A stretch of DNA of 64,000 nucleotides from Tanytarsus gracilentus (Eukaryota; Arthropoda; Insecta; Diptera; Chironomidae). The stretch covers positions 1,116,001 through 1,180,000 of the forward strand of contig JAXRKN010000043.1 in the NCBI GenBank assembly GCA_038502055.1, written 5' to 3'. A model generated the notes under the pieces. That model was not told where the DNA came from. It worked only from the letters and a program-made list of their open reading frames with translations, and did no database searches. The translations under genes were made by a program, and so were the position numbers. This document shows positions 1 through 11,323 of this stretch, piece by piece. How positions within the stretch are numbered: the first letter of the stretch is position 1; every line of letters starts with the position of its first letter.

Positions 1-3000
1 GAGCTTTATCAGCCTCCAAGCATGTTCAAATAGACAAAAACCCCTTTTATGACTGATAATTTATGAATATGTGAAATTTTCATCTTCACCTTCACAATTT
101 TTTCCTTCCCAATTGCAAAATATACTCTAAGTCCTGTCAGAGTCACTCAGTCAAATTCTTTTTTTATCGCATCATAAAAACTTCTCTTGACGCCTTTTCA
201 CTCGAATAAATTAAGAACATTACCACTGATTTATTTATCGAACATTTACTGTGCATCCGATCGAGCGTTGCAAAATCCTTCCAGGGATTAAAGTAAGTCG
301 AACTTTTTTGAAATTTGTAAAAAAATTACACTTTTTCTCAATCGACTTCAATCTCTGAAATTATTTTCGAAAAGCTTTAAACATTTTTCAAGCGAGTGCA
401 CTTAAAAGTTTGATTTTACTCTAAAATTTCTTTTTATTTGCAGATAATTTTTTTAATAAACGATAAAATAAAAAATTTTAGTGCACTCCAAAAATATCGT
501 TCAACTTTTATTTAAATCGTAAAAGAAGAAAAAAAAACTTTTACTGTCGATTGAGTTCCGATTTGCATTGAAAATATTTTTTCTGTTTACTGAAGCTTTT
601 ATTTGTTCTTTCATTTCTTCTCGATGTAATTTGTTTGCGAAAAGCATTTTCATATCGATGGAGCTCAGAGCGTTTATATATTTTTAAATCCATATCGCTC
701 GAGTGATGAGTTCGCATAAAATTCGAGGATTCATGTTGCCAAGTAATAAAAAAAATCTTTTCTTGGTATTGAATTAAAAAGAAATTTTGAAAAGGGAAAA
801 AACCAATTACCTGCATTACTAACAGTTTGCTCACCTCAAATCTGATAATTTACACCCATAGGAAAAACTCACTTAGCTTAGCACATCATTCAATGGAAGC
901 TTGTGAAGTGAAAATTTATTGTAGCGCATGATTGGCAGAAAATCTTTTTTCACTTTTCTTTTGATGGATTTGAGTTTAAATTTCGTTACTAAGGAACGTA
1001 AAATTGAAGAATAAAAATTCACAGTAAAATCATTATTTTCTAATTGACTGTTTTTTCTTCTCGAATGATTTTTTTGCCAGCAAAATCTACCAATATTTTA
1101 CGACTTTGAAGAGGAAAATTCGAGAAAAATTTCTTTATAAATAAAAAAATAATATTTAACAAATTTTGAATAATATTTTTTTTTTCGAAAGATTCAGCCA
1201 TTAACTGCTAATTTCATCTCATTTTTACTAATTTTAGCTTTAAAGTTATGAATAAATTTTTTAAACTTTTTTTGCACTCTAAAATTATTTTAATTTTGTT
1301 TTTTAAATCATTTTTTGTTTCTACTTCATTCTTTCGTTAAAAGCAAAAGTGCTAATTAAAAAATTCTTTTTGCTTGTTTGTTTCAACGACGAGTTAATTT
1401 TTTCGCAACTTTAATTAATAATTACTTAAAGCGACGTAAAAATTACCTGTTAAACTTGAGATTCAGCCTTTTACTAAAATGAGATCATTAACTAATTAAA
1501 TTTAAACTTTGAAATGCATTTTTAAAGCATAAAAACAATCAGTCTAAGCCACAACTAAGGGAAAATTTTAATTAAATTAAAAATTTCCCATCAGCCAATT
1601 TTACAATTTTATTATCATCAATAATCAAATCAATCACAGATAATTAATAGGTGTCCGTTCTGCCGAGTGAATGTCATTAATTGTGTATTGAACTTTTTTA
1701 ATAATTTTTGAGAATATAAATTTAAATTGGCAATGTCTGATTAACTTTTCCAAAAATTTACCACAATTGCTATCCATTTAACTTTTCCTATCCAGTAAAT
1801 TGCGTTGCTCAAAAATTTAATTAGTTTCTCGAAGCGTTTCTGTAACGAAAATTAATTACAGAAAAAAATTAACTTTAAAATTTGGGAGTTGAAATTTTTA
1901 GAAAAACCTCAACTGAAATTTTCATCCCAAATTCACACAATAAAAAAAATTGTGGGTTTTAAAATGAAAATTAATTGAATTTTTCCAATTTTCCTCCACA
2001 TGCAGTTAATTTTTCGTATCACTATATATAGTGTTTATTGGGATTAATTAAAAGGCAAAAAATAAAACGTTGCCAAAATCCAATTTAAACTTGTAAAAGT
2101 AAAATTTATTGAGCGATGTCGGAATTTTGACATTTCCAAGAAGGCTGAGTGGCACATGTGCGTCACTCATGGTATTTCGGATGTTTTTATGCGTAGGATT
2201 TTCTCAATGAATTTTTCAATTTCTTCTTCAGACAATTTCATTGAGGAACTCATTTTGTTAATCCCACGCACTGAATTTATTTTCAAAAAAAATTTCACTG
2301 TGAAATTATCAACCTGTTGATAATATCCTCAACACAATTAAGTGATAAAACCATGTGTTTTAGCACTTGATTTTGTTTCACTCGGAACAAACAAATTTGT
2401 TTATATTTAAAAGAGGAACTCAACCCCATCCACACACACTCCAAGAGCACTCGGGAAATATTATCAACATTAAAATTTCACGAAAAGCAACGCGGAGGGA
2501 AATTTCATGCATAACAAATTTGTTTAATTAGTTCATTTTCTCTCTCTTGCAGTAAGATATGACCAAAACTTTCGAAGCTAATTTTCCTCTTTCCTAATTA
2601 ATTTTAGATTTTTTTTGCATAGGGTGGCGACTCAAAACTTTTTCAGAGAGAAAGAGAGTTTGTAAAATTTAATCAAATGAAAATTTAAGTTGAAAATTTA
2701 AAGAAATAAAATTATTTAAAAAAAATTGAAATCTCGCAACGCACAATTAATAAATTTTCTCTTACTCATTTTCACAAGCGGAAAGAAGAAAAATCTAAAG
2801 CGACAAAAGAAAGTTCGCAACTACACCCCAAAAACTCCAAACTAAGGAAGCAAAAGGCATGTTAATAACCCTCGAAAGAATCTTTTGCATTGTTTAAATA
2901 GAAAATGTTCAAGTAATTTGTGACTCTTAAGCTTCGCAGAAGGCAAAATAAGGAGAAGGCGAGCCTTTATCCGGTCTTTAAGTTTTAAATATTGTGGATT

Positions 3001-4863
3001 ACAATCAGCACACTCAAAAAACCTTATTTAACTTTTTGGCAACTACTCCCAACGCTATTTCCTCTTTTTGCTCGCTTTTTGAGGGTTTGCTACGTGATTT
3101 TCTTTCTTTTCAATGATAATAAACTAACAGCATAAGAAAAAATTATATTCGAGCTCTAAAGTTTATCAATAAAGTCTCCCTCAAGATTTGGCAGATGCGG
3201 GATACTTCCGAGTAATACGTCAAAGAGAATTCGAGCATCAATCTTGAGAGGATTTTCATGCACGCGAACACTGAATAAATATTGGAAAGACGGCTCAATA
3301 AATATGCGTTCGAGCCCATAAATTATGAACCAAAACTCTGAAACGTGTCTGAATTGGAATTTCAACTTTTGCTTTAAAACAAATAAAATTTGCAGGTTCT
3401 ATTTGGACATTTTCTAATTTAATTAATTTTATGAAATATTTTTGCGTTTTATTGACTTGAACTTTTGTTTGTTTTAAAAAGGTGATACATCTCGAAAATG
3501 AATTGAAATTTTTCCATGAGAGATTCAAAACTATAAAATTTTAATAAAATTCGAATTTTCATAAAAAATTGTTAAATAAAAAAAAGTTCATAGAAAATTG
3601 AAACTTTAACCTCAAGAAAGAACTCAAACATTTGCTTTTTTATATTTCTTCACAAAAAAACTCTAATGAATTATCTTTCTGTGTTAAAAAGAAACAAGCA
3701 AAAGAAAGTTCCGAAAACTTTTCTATCCATCATAAAGACACACATTTGATATGAGTTTTTATCCTCGAAACACAAAAAGTTTTCCACTTCAAGTTCAACA
3801 TAAAAATTTATTGTCCCACCATACACACGACAGCATAACGACACAGGGAGAGAGAAATTTCATAACAAGTAAAACTTTCCATGATCACACAGTCACTATT
3901 TGTTATTCACATTCACGTTGACAAATTGAATTATGTGCAATTCTTTAAATGACAATTAAAGTCGGTTACATAAAGCTCACTCTGCAGTGGAATTTTTTAA
4001 TTGAATTTAAATTAAATTCTTTTGGAATTTCTTACGTAATGAATTTTCCCTTCTTTTGGCTTGAAATTGAAGTTTTTCTCTCTCTCGCTCACACACACAA
4101 CGAGTCAGCAATGGCAAAATAGCTTGACGTCTTCCTTCTTCATCGTCGCTGCAAAGTGAAAAAAAACTTTAAAATTGAATTTTAAGTTTTCTTCAGTTCA
4201 TTCTTTTCTCATTCTGAATTTTTCACACAGAAATGAAAAAAAAATTTAACAAAAAGTATTAAGTGATTTGTGCAGTGAGTTTTTTAACCATGCGGATTTA
4301 ATTTACTTTTATGCTTTTACGAGGTGAAAAAATTTTATGTCAAAGAACGAAAAAAAAATTCGTCACAAAATTTTCATAATTGAGTTGTGCCTTTTTACGA
4401 TGTGCAGTGAAACATTTTTAAATCTGCATAAGGGATTAAGTCAGTGTGTGAGGATTCTTTTGGCATTTTAAAAATATTTTTTATATCAAAATTAATTTTT
4501 ATAAGCAATTTGATAAAAAATAAAAATTTATTCAACTGTTTTAACCGCAAATTTTTTGCTGAAAATGTCATTAAAATCCCAACGGCAAACATGACGCTCT
4601 TAAATATTTTCTCACCATGACTTAAAAAGCACTAAAAGTGCAGTGATGGCAATTTGTGAATTTTTCAGCATTTCTACAAAAGAGTCATCAAGAAGTTGAA
4701 AAAAGCTTTTGGAAAAGTGTTGAAGAAGTTGGAGCTCTCAAAATACTTAACTAGCTGACTTTCGATTGCACAACTGGGAAAAGCACTTTATTAAATTTGT
4801 GTCAATGAGTTTTTCAGGAAAAAGGACCACAAATTTTATCGAAAATTTATTTATTTAGTTAAG
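1..4863. other. AT-rich non-coding region with a possible 5' UTR exon
   Basis: I recognise no protein-coding gene here. The short open frames are lysine-, asparagine- and phenylalanine-rich, as expected from chance in this base composition. One suggestive arrangement is present on the + strand: an initiator-like TCAGTC at 147-152, then a good splice donor (AAA|GTAAGT) at 292/293. The next plausible acceptor before a coding start is TTTTTCAG at 4810-4817, with a second AG at 4857-4858. That would make 149-292 a non-coding first exon for the candidate gene starting at 4864. This is inference only. Confidence 0.3.
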
Positions 4864-6411
4864 ATGAGAAAATCAACCCTCAATTTTTCGATGCCATGCT
4901 GGGTCTTAGTAATCTATTCAATATTTGTTCAAAAAGCCATTAAATCGAAAAATTCTGAGGATAAAATTGAGTTTATTAATCGAATCGATTCGACCTTATT
5001 ACCGCACACTGCTGTTGCTGGCATCACAACGCCACAAACACCTGAAAGTGGTTCGTAAAATTTTTCAAAACTTTCCGCAGCGCTGGTTTGAAATTAAATT
5101 TTTGGGTGAAAATTAATTGAGAGGAAAATATCGAAAGACATTAAAGGCAGATGAGAAAATTTTCTTAATGATGACTTTTCAAGAGGTTGTAAATGACAAT
5201 TTTCATAAAAAACTTTTCAAGATTTTTTTGAAAAAATTTAATATAAATTTCCATCCCTTGAAATGTCCGTAACCAAACAATCTTTAATATTAATTCCACA
5301 ATCTCAGATTTTTGGTGTGATTTCTCAATTTTCTTCTTTAGACATTCAATTAAATATTTTCTGTAAAATTTGTGGCTTTCCATGAGAAAAATTTTACAAG
5401 AATTTTTTTCTGACCAAACATGAATGAGTTGTTGACGACAACTATCGAGGGATGAAAAAATCGATTATTGCCGAAAAAAATTCCCTCTCATTTAACACCT
5501 TTTATCGCTTCTCTGCGATCTCCATGACAACCTAGACACCCTCAGTACACTTATTTCATGCTCGTTTCTAAGATGCAGAAAAATGAATGAATCTTTCATG
5601 ATGATATGAAATTTTCGCAAACAATAGGGGAGAAGACATGAAATATTAACTTTTTGCACAAAAGTGAAGACTAAAGAACGAAACTCTGACTTTATAATTT
5701 TCTCGGAGAACATAAATGAGAATGTGAATATTTTATGCGAAATAATTTTTGTGCAAAAAGGGATTTTAATTAAAAATTATTTTATCAGCAGCATTTTCAT
5801 GCTCGAGATTAGTGAGTGCTGGAATTTATAGAGCCATGAAATGATAAAATCTAAAATTTATAAAGTGAAGGATTTTTATTTAAGGGAGTTTCAGAGATTT
5901 TGAGCCTTAAGTTTAAATAAATAACTAGCTAAATATAAAAAAAAATTATTTTTTATTTTTAAAATTCAAATTAGGAATCGAACCCATAATCGAACCTTCA
6001 ATTTTTAATTTTCAATACTGCTTTTTGAAACATTTTTATTAAAATATCGAATTAGTATTTAGAAAAATTAAAATAATTCTTATTAGGTTAATAAAATATT
6101 TTAAAATCTCAAAATTTATTCGAAATTTTTTCGTCACCATTATTTTTTTCTCCGATATTTCCCTCTTTCACTTTTCCACTCAAAAATCCTGAGAGCCGTA
6201 AAAAAACACTTGTAGAATGATTATTTTTGGTAAAAGGGGAAAACTTCGAAGGCAAATAAAATACTTCCCAATGGGATTTCGCACAATGTCAAGTTCTTAT
6301 GCCGCAGGAGAGGGAGATTTTAATGAAAAAATTAAGCATAAATTGCCGTTTTTGCGAGCAATTTCCGAAGGGGTGGATTTGAACAAGAGAACACAGCTAA
6401 ATTCTCCCTGA
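4864..6411 (+). CDS. Candidate small secreted protein or peptide precursor (two-exon model)
   Basis: I do not recognise this protein. The first exon, 4864-5054, starts at an ATG just after acceptor-like AGs. It encodes a basic N-terminus and a hydrophobic run (about residues 12-22, CWVLVIYSIFV) that looks like a signal peptide. It then has a Pro/Thr-rich segment from clearly less AT-rich DNA. A possible donor (TC|GTAAAA) lies at 5054/5055, immediately before a stop. An acceptor (CACTTGTAG) at 6207-6215 opens a frame of matching phase to a stop at 6411, giving about 128 residues in total. The second exon begins with a run ending FGKR and also has RR and KR pairs, as in amidated-peptide precursors. 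An AATAAA lies at 6559-6564. The alternative is a 64-residue single-exon peptide (4864-5058), or chance. The second exon's acceptor has only a weak pyrimidine tract. Confidence 0.25.
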
Positions 6412-8224
6412 CACTGATATGAGTGGTGAAAATTAATTTTCTAGATTTTGAAGAAAATTATTCATGAAGTTTGCTGTCATGTACACTCAAATTGCGGCTT
6501 ATTAAATCTTCCATTGCGACTTAGTGATTTTTGCATTGCGATAAAACCGAAAGCGTGCAATAAATTTCGAAATCACGTGGCAAGACGTAAAATGTCAAGA
6601 TTAATCTTGGAAAGATATGTCGCATAAAATTTTAACATCAAAAATGATTTGGTGCAATGAAAAAAGTTAAATAATTTAAGAATTTGTAAAGTCATCGACC
6701 GCGAATATCTTACGCTAATATCCGTCAAAAACAATAAATTCTACCAGAATTCTTTCACGCTTCATTAACTCCTTCGACTCCCTCATTTCACTTTAAATGC
6801 GACAAGCTTGAGGCGGAAACAAAATTCTCTAAGTTATTGCGTAAGGAAATGCTTAGAGGGAAATTTAAATGGGTGTGAGAAAGACAATGTCGAATGGTTT
6901 TTGTGGCAAAATTCTGTGGATTTTCTTTTAATAAATCATGTTTTATGTTTGAGTGTTTTTATTTAGTAATTGCTCAATCGCGTTTCTAAGCTTTAATTAA
7001 TAAATTTTTTAAAAAAGCTTTAAAAAGTAAAAAAATCCAATAAAGTCACTTCGAGTTAAGGAAAATTAAACTCTAACGACAAATAAATCTGCATAATACA
7101 AAGCTCGGTGACAAAACAAGCAATAAATTAAGCTAAAAGCGTCCACATGTGCACACGCCATTAGGCATTTAGCAGTGGGTTTTATTAGACGAATGATATT
7201 ATTATGTGGATGGAAAGTATATTGCTGTGTGCATTGTCATCTCTAGTTACCAATTAAAAACCTCATGAACGCAACAAAAGAGGAAATATTTACGACAATT
7301 TTCCAACAATCCATGCTGCAATGGTGAATGAATGAATGAAAGAACCCGTTTACAATGCCTTGATGTATGTTCCAAGCTTTGTGTTGAGAAAATATCCAGC
7401 ATTCTTGTAATTACCAGAAATTTCTGTTGTGCTTAAGTTTGAAGGATGATAAAAATAATTTTTGAGAAAGGAATTCTTTTGTCGTTTCAAGTTTTTGTCA
7501 TCAGCCGGACTTGTTAGTTCTTTTAAAAACGATATCATAGAGAGAGAAAATTGAAATTGTGTACCAGTTGGCTGTGAGCTGAAATTGCATCCCATTGCAG
7601 CCAAACGGTGCGCTATTAAGATATCATTTTCCATATCTGGCAATAGCTTTTAGAGACAGAGAAATTTTTATGGAAATTGAACAGTTTTCTTTTATCAAAC
7701 TTTAAATATAATGAAACCGTTAAAATTTTATCTTTTGAAAATTATCGTCGTTCAATATTGATCTTTTAGTAATCCTCAAAGTTTATTCAAAGTTTTTCCA
7801 TTCTAAGCTTTCTTTACTTCGCTCAACTTTCATTAGGAAAATTGTTGTCTACCAGCTAATTTTGGTGTGACACGCAATTTGTGTCCCATAATTATTTCAT
7901 TGACCTCCGCAAGCAATAGATTGTGGGATGGTTTGGAAACAAAGAACTTTCGTTATATGTGCATGTCACAGAGACCAATTAGAGGCTAAATAAAGTCCTG
8001 TCTCTGGCAATTAATTCAGCGGCTTTCCCGTCACGGTTTGAATGTAATTTCATTATTTAAATGCTCGCGATAATAAAGCGGAATTCTTCATCGAGATAAT
8101 GAAGACTTGTTTATCTTGGACAAATATTTAGAGTTAAAATAAACAAGATGGGTCTGCAAACGGCGTTGCCATTTCCAATAGCTCCGCATAGATTAGTACC
8201 CTACTCCGTTGGCACTTTTGGTTA
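6412..8224. other. Non-coding intergenic region
   Basis: I see no supported gene. AATAAA at 6559-6564 could end the candidate transcript from 4864-6411. A minus-strand open frame at 7350-7643 has a fairly balanced composition, but it has no family resemblance I can name and no other supported exon. Confidence 0.5.
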
Positions 8225-8642
8225 ATCATGAAGGACATCCTTGAAAAACCATCAATGTAATGATCCTGATGCAATTACGAGTTAACGAATACATGAAGCA
8301 AAGTTCTGAAAAATGGACATTAGTGGCACTCCTGGCCGACATGATGATTTAAAAATCGTAATGTCATCGTTCCGAGAATGAGAGTTCAACGACATACATG
8401 AAGCCATAGTTCTGAAAAATGGGCATTAGTGGCACTCCAGGCCGGCCATGATGGACACTCCTCAAAAATCGTCAATGCCAATCGATTCCTGATGCAATTA
8501 TGAGTTCAACGATACCCATGAAGCCATAGATCTGAAAAATGGGCATTAGTGGCACTCCAGGCCGGCAGATGGCACTACTCAAAATCTCATGCAATCGATT
8601 CTGATGCAATTATGAGTTCAACGATACCCATGAAGCCATATA
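8225..8642. repeat. Diverged tandem repeat, about 103-120 bp period, roughly four copies
   Basis: A unit containing GATGCAATTAYGAGTTCAAC, ACATGAAGC, TCTGAAAAATGG and CATTAGTGGCACTCC(A/T)GGCCG recurs in direct orientation. The GAGTT anchor falls at about 8279, 8382, 8502 and 8614, so spacing is 103, 120 and 112 bases. The first copy is the most diverged and the last is cut off at ATGAAGCCATA. The block is more GC-rich than its surroundings, which suggests an inserted or amplified element rather than local slippage. Confidence 0.85.
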
Positions 8643-9010
8643 AAAGAAAATTTGTATGAAAAAGATTTTTGCCTCAGGGACGGTCCTTGGAGGGTCGTAC
8701 TCAAAACTAAATCTTCTTGCACAACTAGAGCCAAAACCCATCTTTAGCCACAAACCGGTTAAATCCGCCAGTCGTTCTTGAGATATTCCGCCAAATAAGA
8801 TACTGAGAAATTGATAAAGTGAGAAACTAAGAAAGTAAGAAAGAAAGAAAGTAGATACTTAAATGCTCTACTCCTCGTAGGTCAACCGTTTCAAATCTGT
8901 TTTCGCCAGTTTGTAGGGTTTGACTAGGCCTATCATTTGAGTATATGTTTTGATATTGCACAATGTAATGTCTTGGCACTAGGGGCCGAAAACAGGTTTT
9001 GGAAAAATCC
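8643..9010. repeat. Possible body of an interspersed element next to the tandem repeat
   Basis: The sequence stays unusually GC-rich and non-A/T-tract up to about 9010. It contains a GAAA-type simple repeat (8821-8852), the palindrome TAGGCCTA near 8926, and a 9-base inverted repeat (CTGTTTTCG at 8897-8905, CGAAAACAG at 8987-8995). A TGGCACTAGGGGCCG segment near 8974 resembles TGGCACTCCAGGCCG of the tandem unit. I see no transposase or reverse-transcriptase frame. If mobile, it is non-autonomous. The boundaries are estimates. Confidence 0.4.
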
Positions 9011-9997
9011 AAAATTAATATATAGCGGAGCTATAATAAGAAGTCTGTTAATTAATCGTGTTGTCACAATAAAACTAATTGCAAAGCGTTTCTTGGAGTT
9101 TAAGTTTGTGACTATTAAATTGTCATTTTAACAAAAATAAAAATGATGATGTCATAAATTTTTTGAAGCTTTTTAAGAAATATTTTTGAAATGCAATTTT
9201 TATTAATTAGAAATTTTCTTGATAGCGAAATCAATTTTCTGTTTAATCAACAATGCAAATCACATCGGATGTAATTATTTTGCGATTGAATTAAAATTAG
9301 ATTCTGCACACTCCTTGAAGAAGCGTCGATAGAAAATCGTTAAGTGATATATTTACACGTTTCCAACTGTGTTTTCATTTCCTTTTTAATTTTTTGCATC
9401 CGCCGGTTTCCTCGTAATTTTTTCCACCTGCTGTCGGTGACATGTTCACATAAGATGAGTCGTATACACTTTTATTAATAGCAAAATGAAACTCCAACTG
9501 CTTTGCAATATAATCGTCGTGTGTGCATGAATTTTCAACAATAAAACGAGATGAAATTTGAAAATATCGCCATTGTTAAATGAGAAGAATAGAAGCTGAA
9601 ATTTTTCCATACATTTCCTTACTGCAAAGCTTTGTGTATTTTTAATATGCTTCATTCGGTTATTAAAAACATTGTCGGAGTATTTTTAAAAGTAATTTGC
9701 ATAAAATATCATGCGATCATAGTTTAAGTGACATCGATGAGGCATTTTTGTATGTAAATAAAATTTATGCGAATTAATTTTTAAAACTTAAATTCGACAA
9801 TGTGACACGGTAAATTATGATGATGATGTACTTCAACGCACATTATCTATTGAGAGTATGATTTATTGATTTATTTTCTATCCGAAGTTTTAAAAATTCA
9901 ATTTTTTTTTCATGTATAAATTTCCATTTTTTTTCTCGCATGTTCAAAACAGTATTAAGAAAATGTTTTTTCTCGCTCCGTGTAAATCGATGCAGCA

Positions 9998-10005
9998 TAT
10001 AAAAG
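9998..10005 (+). promoter_or_regulatory. TATA-box match upstream of SRPRB
   Basis: TATAAAAG followed by GG is a consensus TATA box on the + strand, 323 bases before the SRPRB start codon. Housekeeping genes usually lack TATA boxes and the region is AT-rich, so this may be chance. Alternatively it may mark one of several start sites. Confidence 0.25.
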
Positions 10006-10090
10006 GGAGTGAAAACAATAGTTGAAGAAAGCATGTAAATGTTCTGCGAATATTATTTCAAAAGAACTCGAAATTGTTATGTGAGAGTCG

Positions 10091-10098
10091 TATCGATA
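10091..10098. promoter_or_regulatory. DRE-type palindrome TATCGATA upstream of SRPRB
   Basis: A perfect TATCGATA palindrome lies 230 bases before the SRPRB start. In Drosophila this DNA-replication-related element is bound by DREF and is typical of housekeeping promoters. That fits a ubiquitous secretory gene. Identical palindromes also occur in CaMKII introns (30593-30600 and 36174-36181), so the site alone is not proof. Confidence 0.4.
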
Positions 10099-10254
10099 GG
10101 AAATATTACAAAGAGTGAAATGATTGAACATAAGCTTCCATTATGATGTTGAAACAATTTACGACTTTGTGGTTTTGTTGGAAACTTTCAACCACGTGCT
10201 CTATATTTTAACGGTTTTTTGCTCCGAAGGGTGATCAACTCGAGTAAATTCTTA

Positions 10255-10266
10255 AAAATTCACGTC
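10255..10266 (+). promoter_or_regulatory. ACGT-core motif AAAATTCACGTC in the SRPRB proximal upstream region
   Basis: The motif ends 61 bases before the SRPRB ATG. Read on the other strand its core is GACGTGA, close to the TGACGTG(G/A) unfolded-protein-response element bound by XBP1/ATF6-class bZIP factors. The identical 12-mer, in the same orientation relative to transcription, lies upstream of SEL1L. Function is inferred. Confidence 0.4.
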
Positions 10267-10327
10267 GTGTTGTCAAAAAACATCAGAAAAATTCAAATTT
10301 AATTTTCTTTAATTAACAACACTCGAG

Positions 10328-11200
10328 ATGGATAAAACCACTCGTAAAGAGCCGATTAAGCTCAGTGATTTCAATTTCACTCCGATTTTAATCGCCGTTG
10401 CTGTTGTTCTATTGAGCATAAGTAAGTTTCGTGATTTTTTAAAAATAATAATTCATATTCATCATTTTTTAGTTATAATTTATTTAATTAAGAAGCGGAG
10501 CCCACGACGAACAGACATTCTACTCACTGGATTATGTGAATCTGGAAAAACTCTCATTTATTCGTTACTGCTTAGTGGAAAGGAAGTTGAAACATTTACA
10601 TCGCTCAAAGAAAACAGTGGATTCATTTCGCTTCCAACTGGCAAGAATTTCCGTGTTGTTGATCTTCCCGGACACGAAAGATTGCGATTGAGACTTTTAG
10701 ATAGCTACAAGGCAACTGCAAAAATTTTGATTTATGTCATCGATTCAAATACTGTTCAGAGAGATATTAAGGACGTTGCTGAGTAAGCTTGACGATTATG
10801 ATTTTAAATAATTAACTAATTTGCTCACATTTTAGCTACTTCTATACATTACTCGCCGACAAAGCACTTTCATCTATTCCAGTTCTAGTTCTATGTCACA
10901 AACAAGATGAAACGATGGCTAAGGGCAAGCAGGTTGTTGAGCAGCTACTTGAGAAGGAGATGTAAGGCTTAATTAACTCATTTAATTAATTTTAATAACT
11001 AATAAAATCATTCCAGCAATCTCATTCGTAAAACTCGAACAAGACAACTTCAATCGGTGGACAATTCAACAGATTCGGCTGTTTTTTTAGGCCGCACCGA
11101 TATGGATTTTGACTTTTCTCAAATCGCCCAGAAAGTTTACTTTGCAGAGTCCTCAAAGGCTGAAATTAATCAATTGACAGACTTTGTTAACGCACTTTAA
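10328..11200 (+). CDS. SRPRB: Signal recognition particle receptor, beta subunit
   Basis: This is the ER-membrane GTPase that anchors the SRP receptor alpha subunit for co-translational protein targeting. Four exons (10328-10421, 10473-10782, 10836-10961, 11017-11200) join in frame to give 237 residues, close to the family length. A single membrane anchor lies at about residues 17-37. The GTPase domain shows the P-loop GLCESGKT (51-58) and DLPGHE (95-100). The NKxD base-recognition motif reads CHKQD (155-159), with His where Asn is usual. Introns are only 51, 53 and 55 nt. The first has no stop and is a multiple of three, so retention would add 17 residues inside the anchor. The gene converges on SEL1L, with 123 bases between the two stop codons. 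Confidence 0.93.
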
Positions 11201-11323
11201 TTTGAAGAGTGAGAATTCTTTTTAATGATGACTTAAATAATTTACACTTTATATAAAAATGCCTTTGAGCTATCACACAAAACGTCTTTCTCGTGCAAAA
11301 TGTTAACATCCAATGAAAGCTCT
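11201..11323. terminator. Shared convergent 3' region of SRPRB and SEL1L
   Basis: Only 123 bases separate the two stop codons, so the two 3' UTRs must be very short or overlap. A minus-strand ATTAAA (TTTAAT at 11221-11226) could serve SEL1L. No canonical AATAAA is visible for SRPRB in this gap. Confidence 0.4.

Larger units (their letters stand above)
9011..10327. other. Non-coding region and SRPRB upstream region
   Basis: No gene is recognised between about 9011 and 9990. The last 330 bases hold candidate promoter elements: a TATA box at 9998-10005, a DRE at 10091-10098 and an ACGT-core motif at 10255-10266. Short open frames in this stretch are low-complexity and not supported. Confidence 0.5.

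Noticed and set aside
541..834. 97-codon open frame on the minus strand
   Set aside because: It is Lys/Phe/Arg-rich with no domain. It is consistent with chance in AT-rich DNA.
7350..7643. Minus-strand open frame of about 94 codons after its first ATG
   Set aside because: Composition is fairly balanced and an acceptor-like AG precedes it, but there is no family match, signal peptide or second exon.
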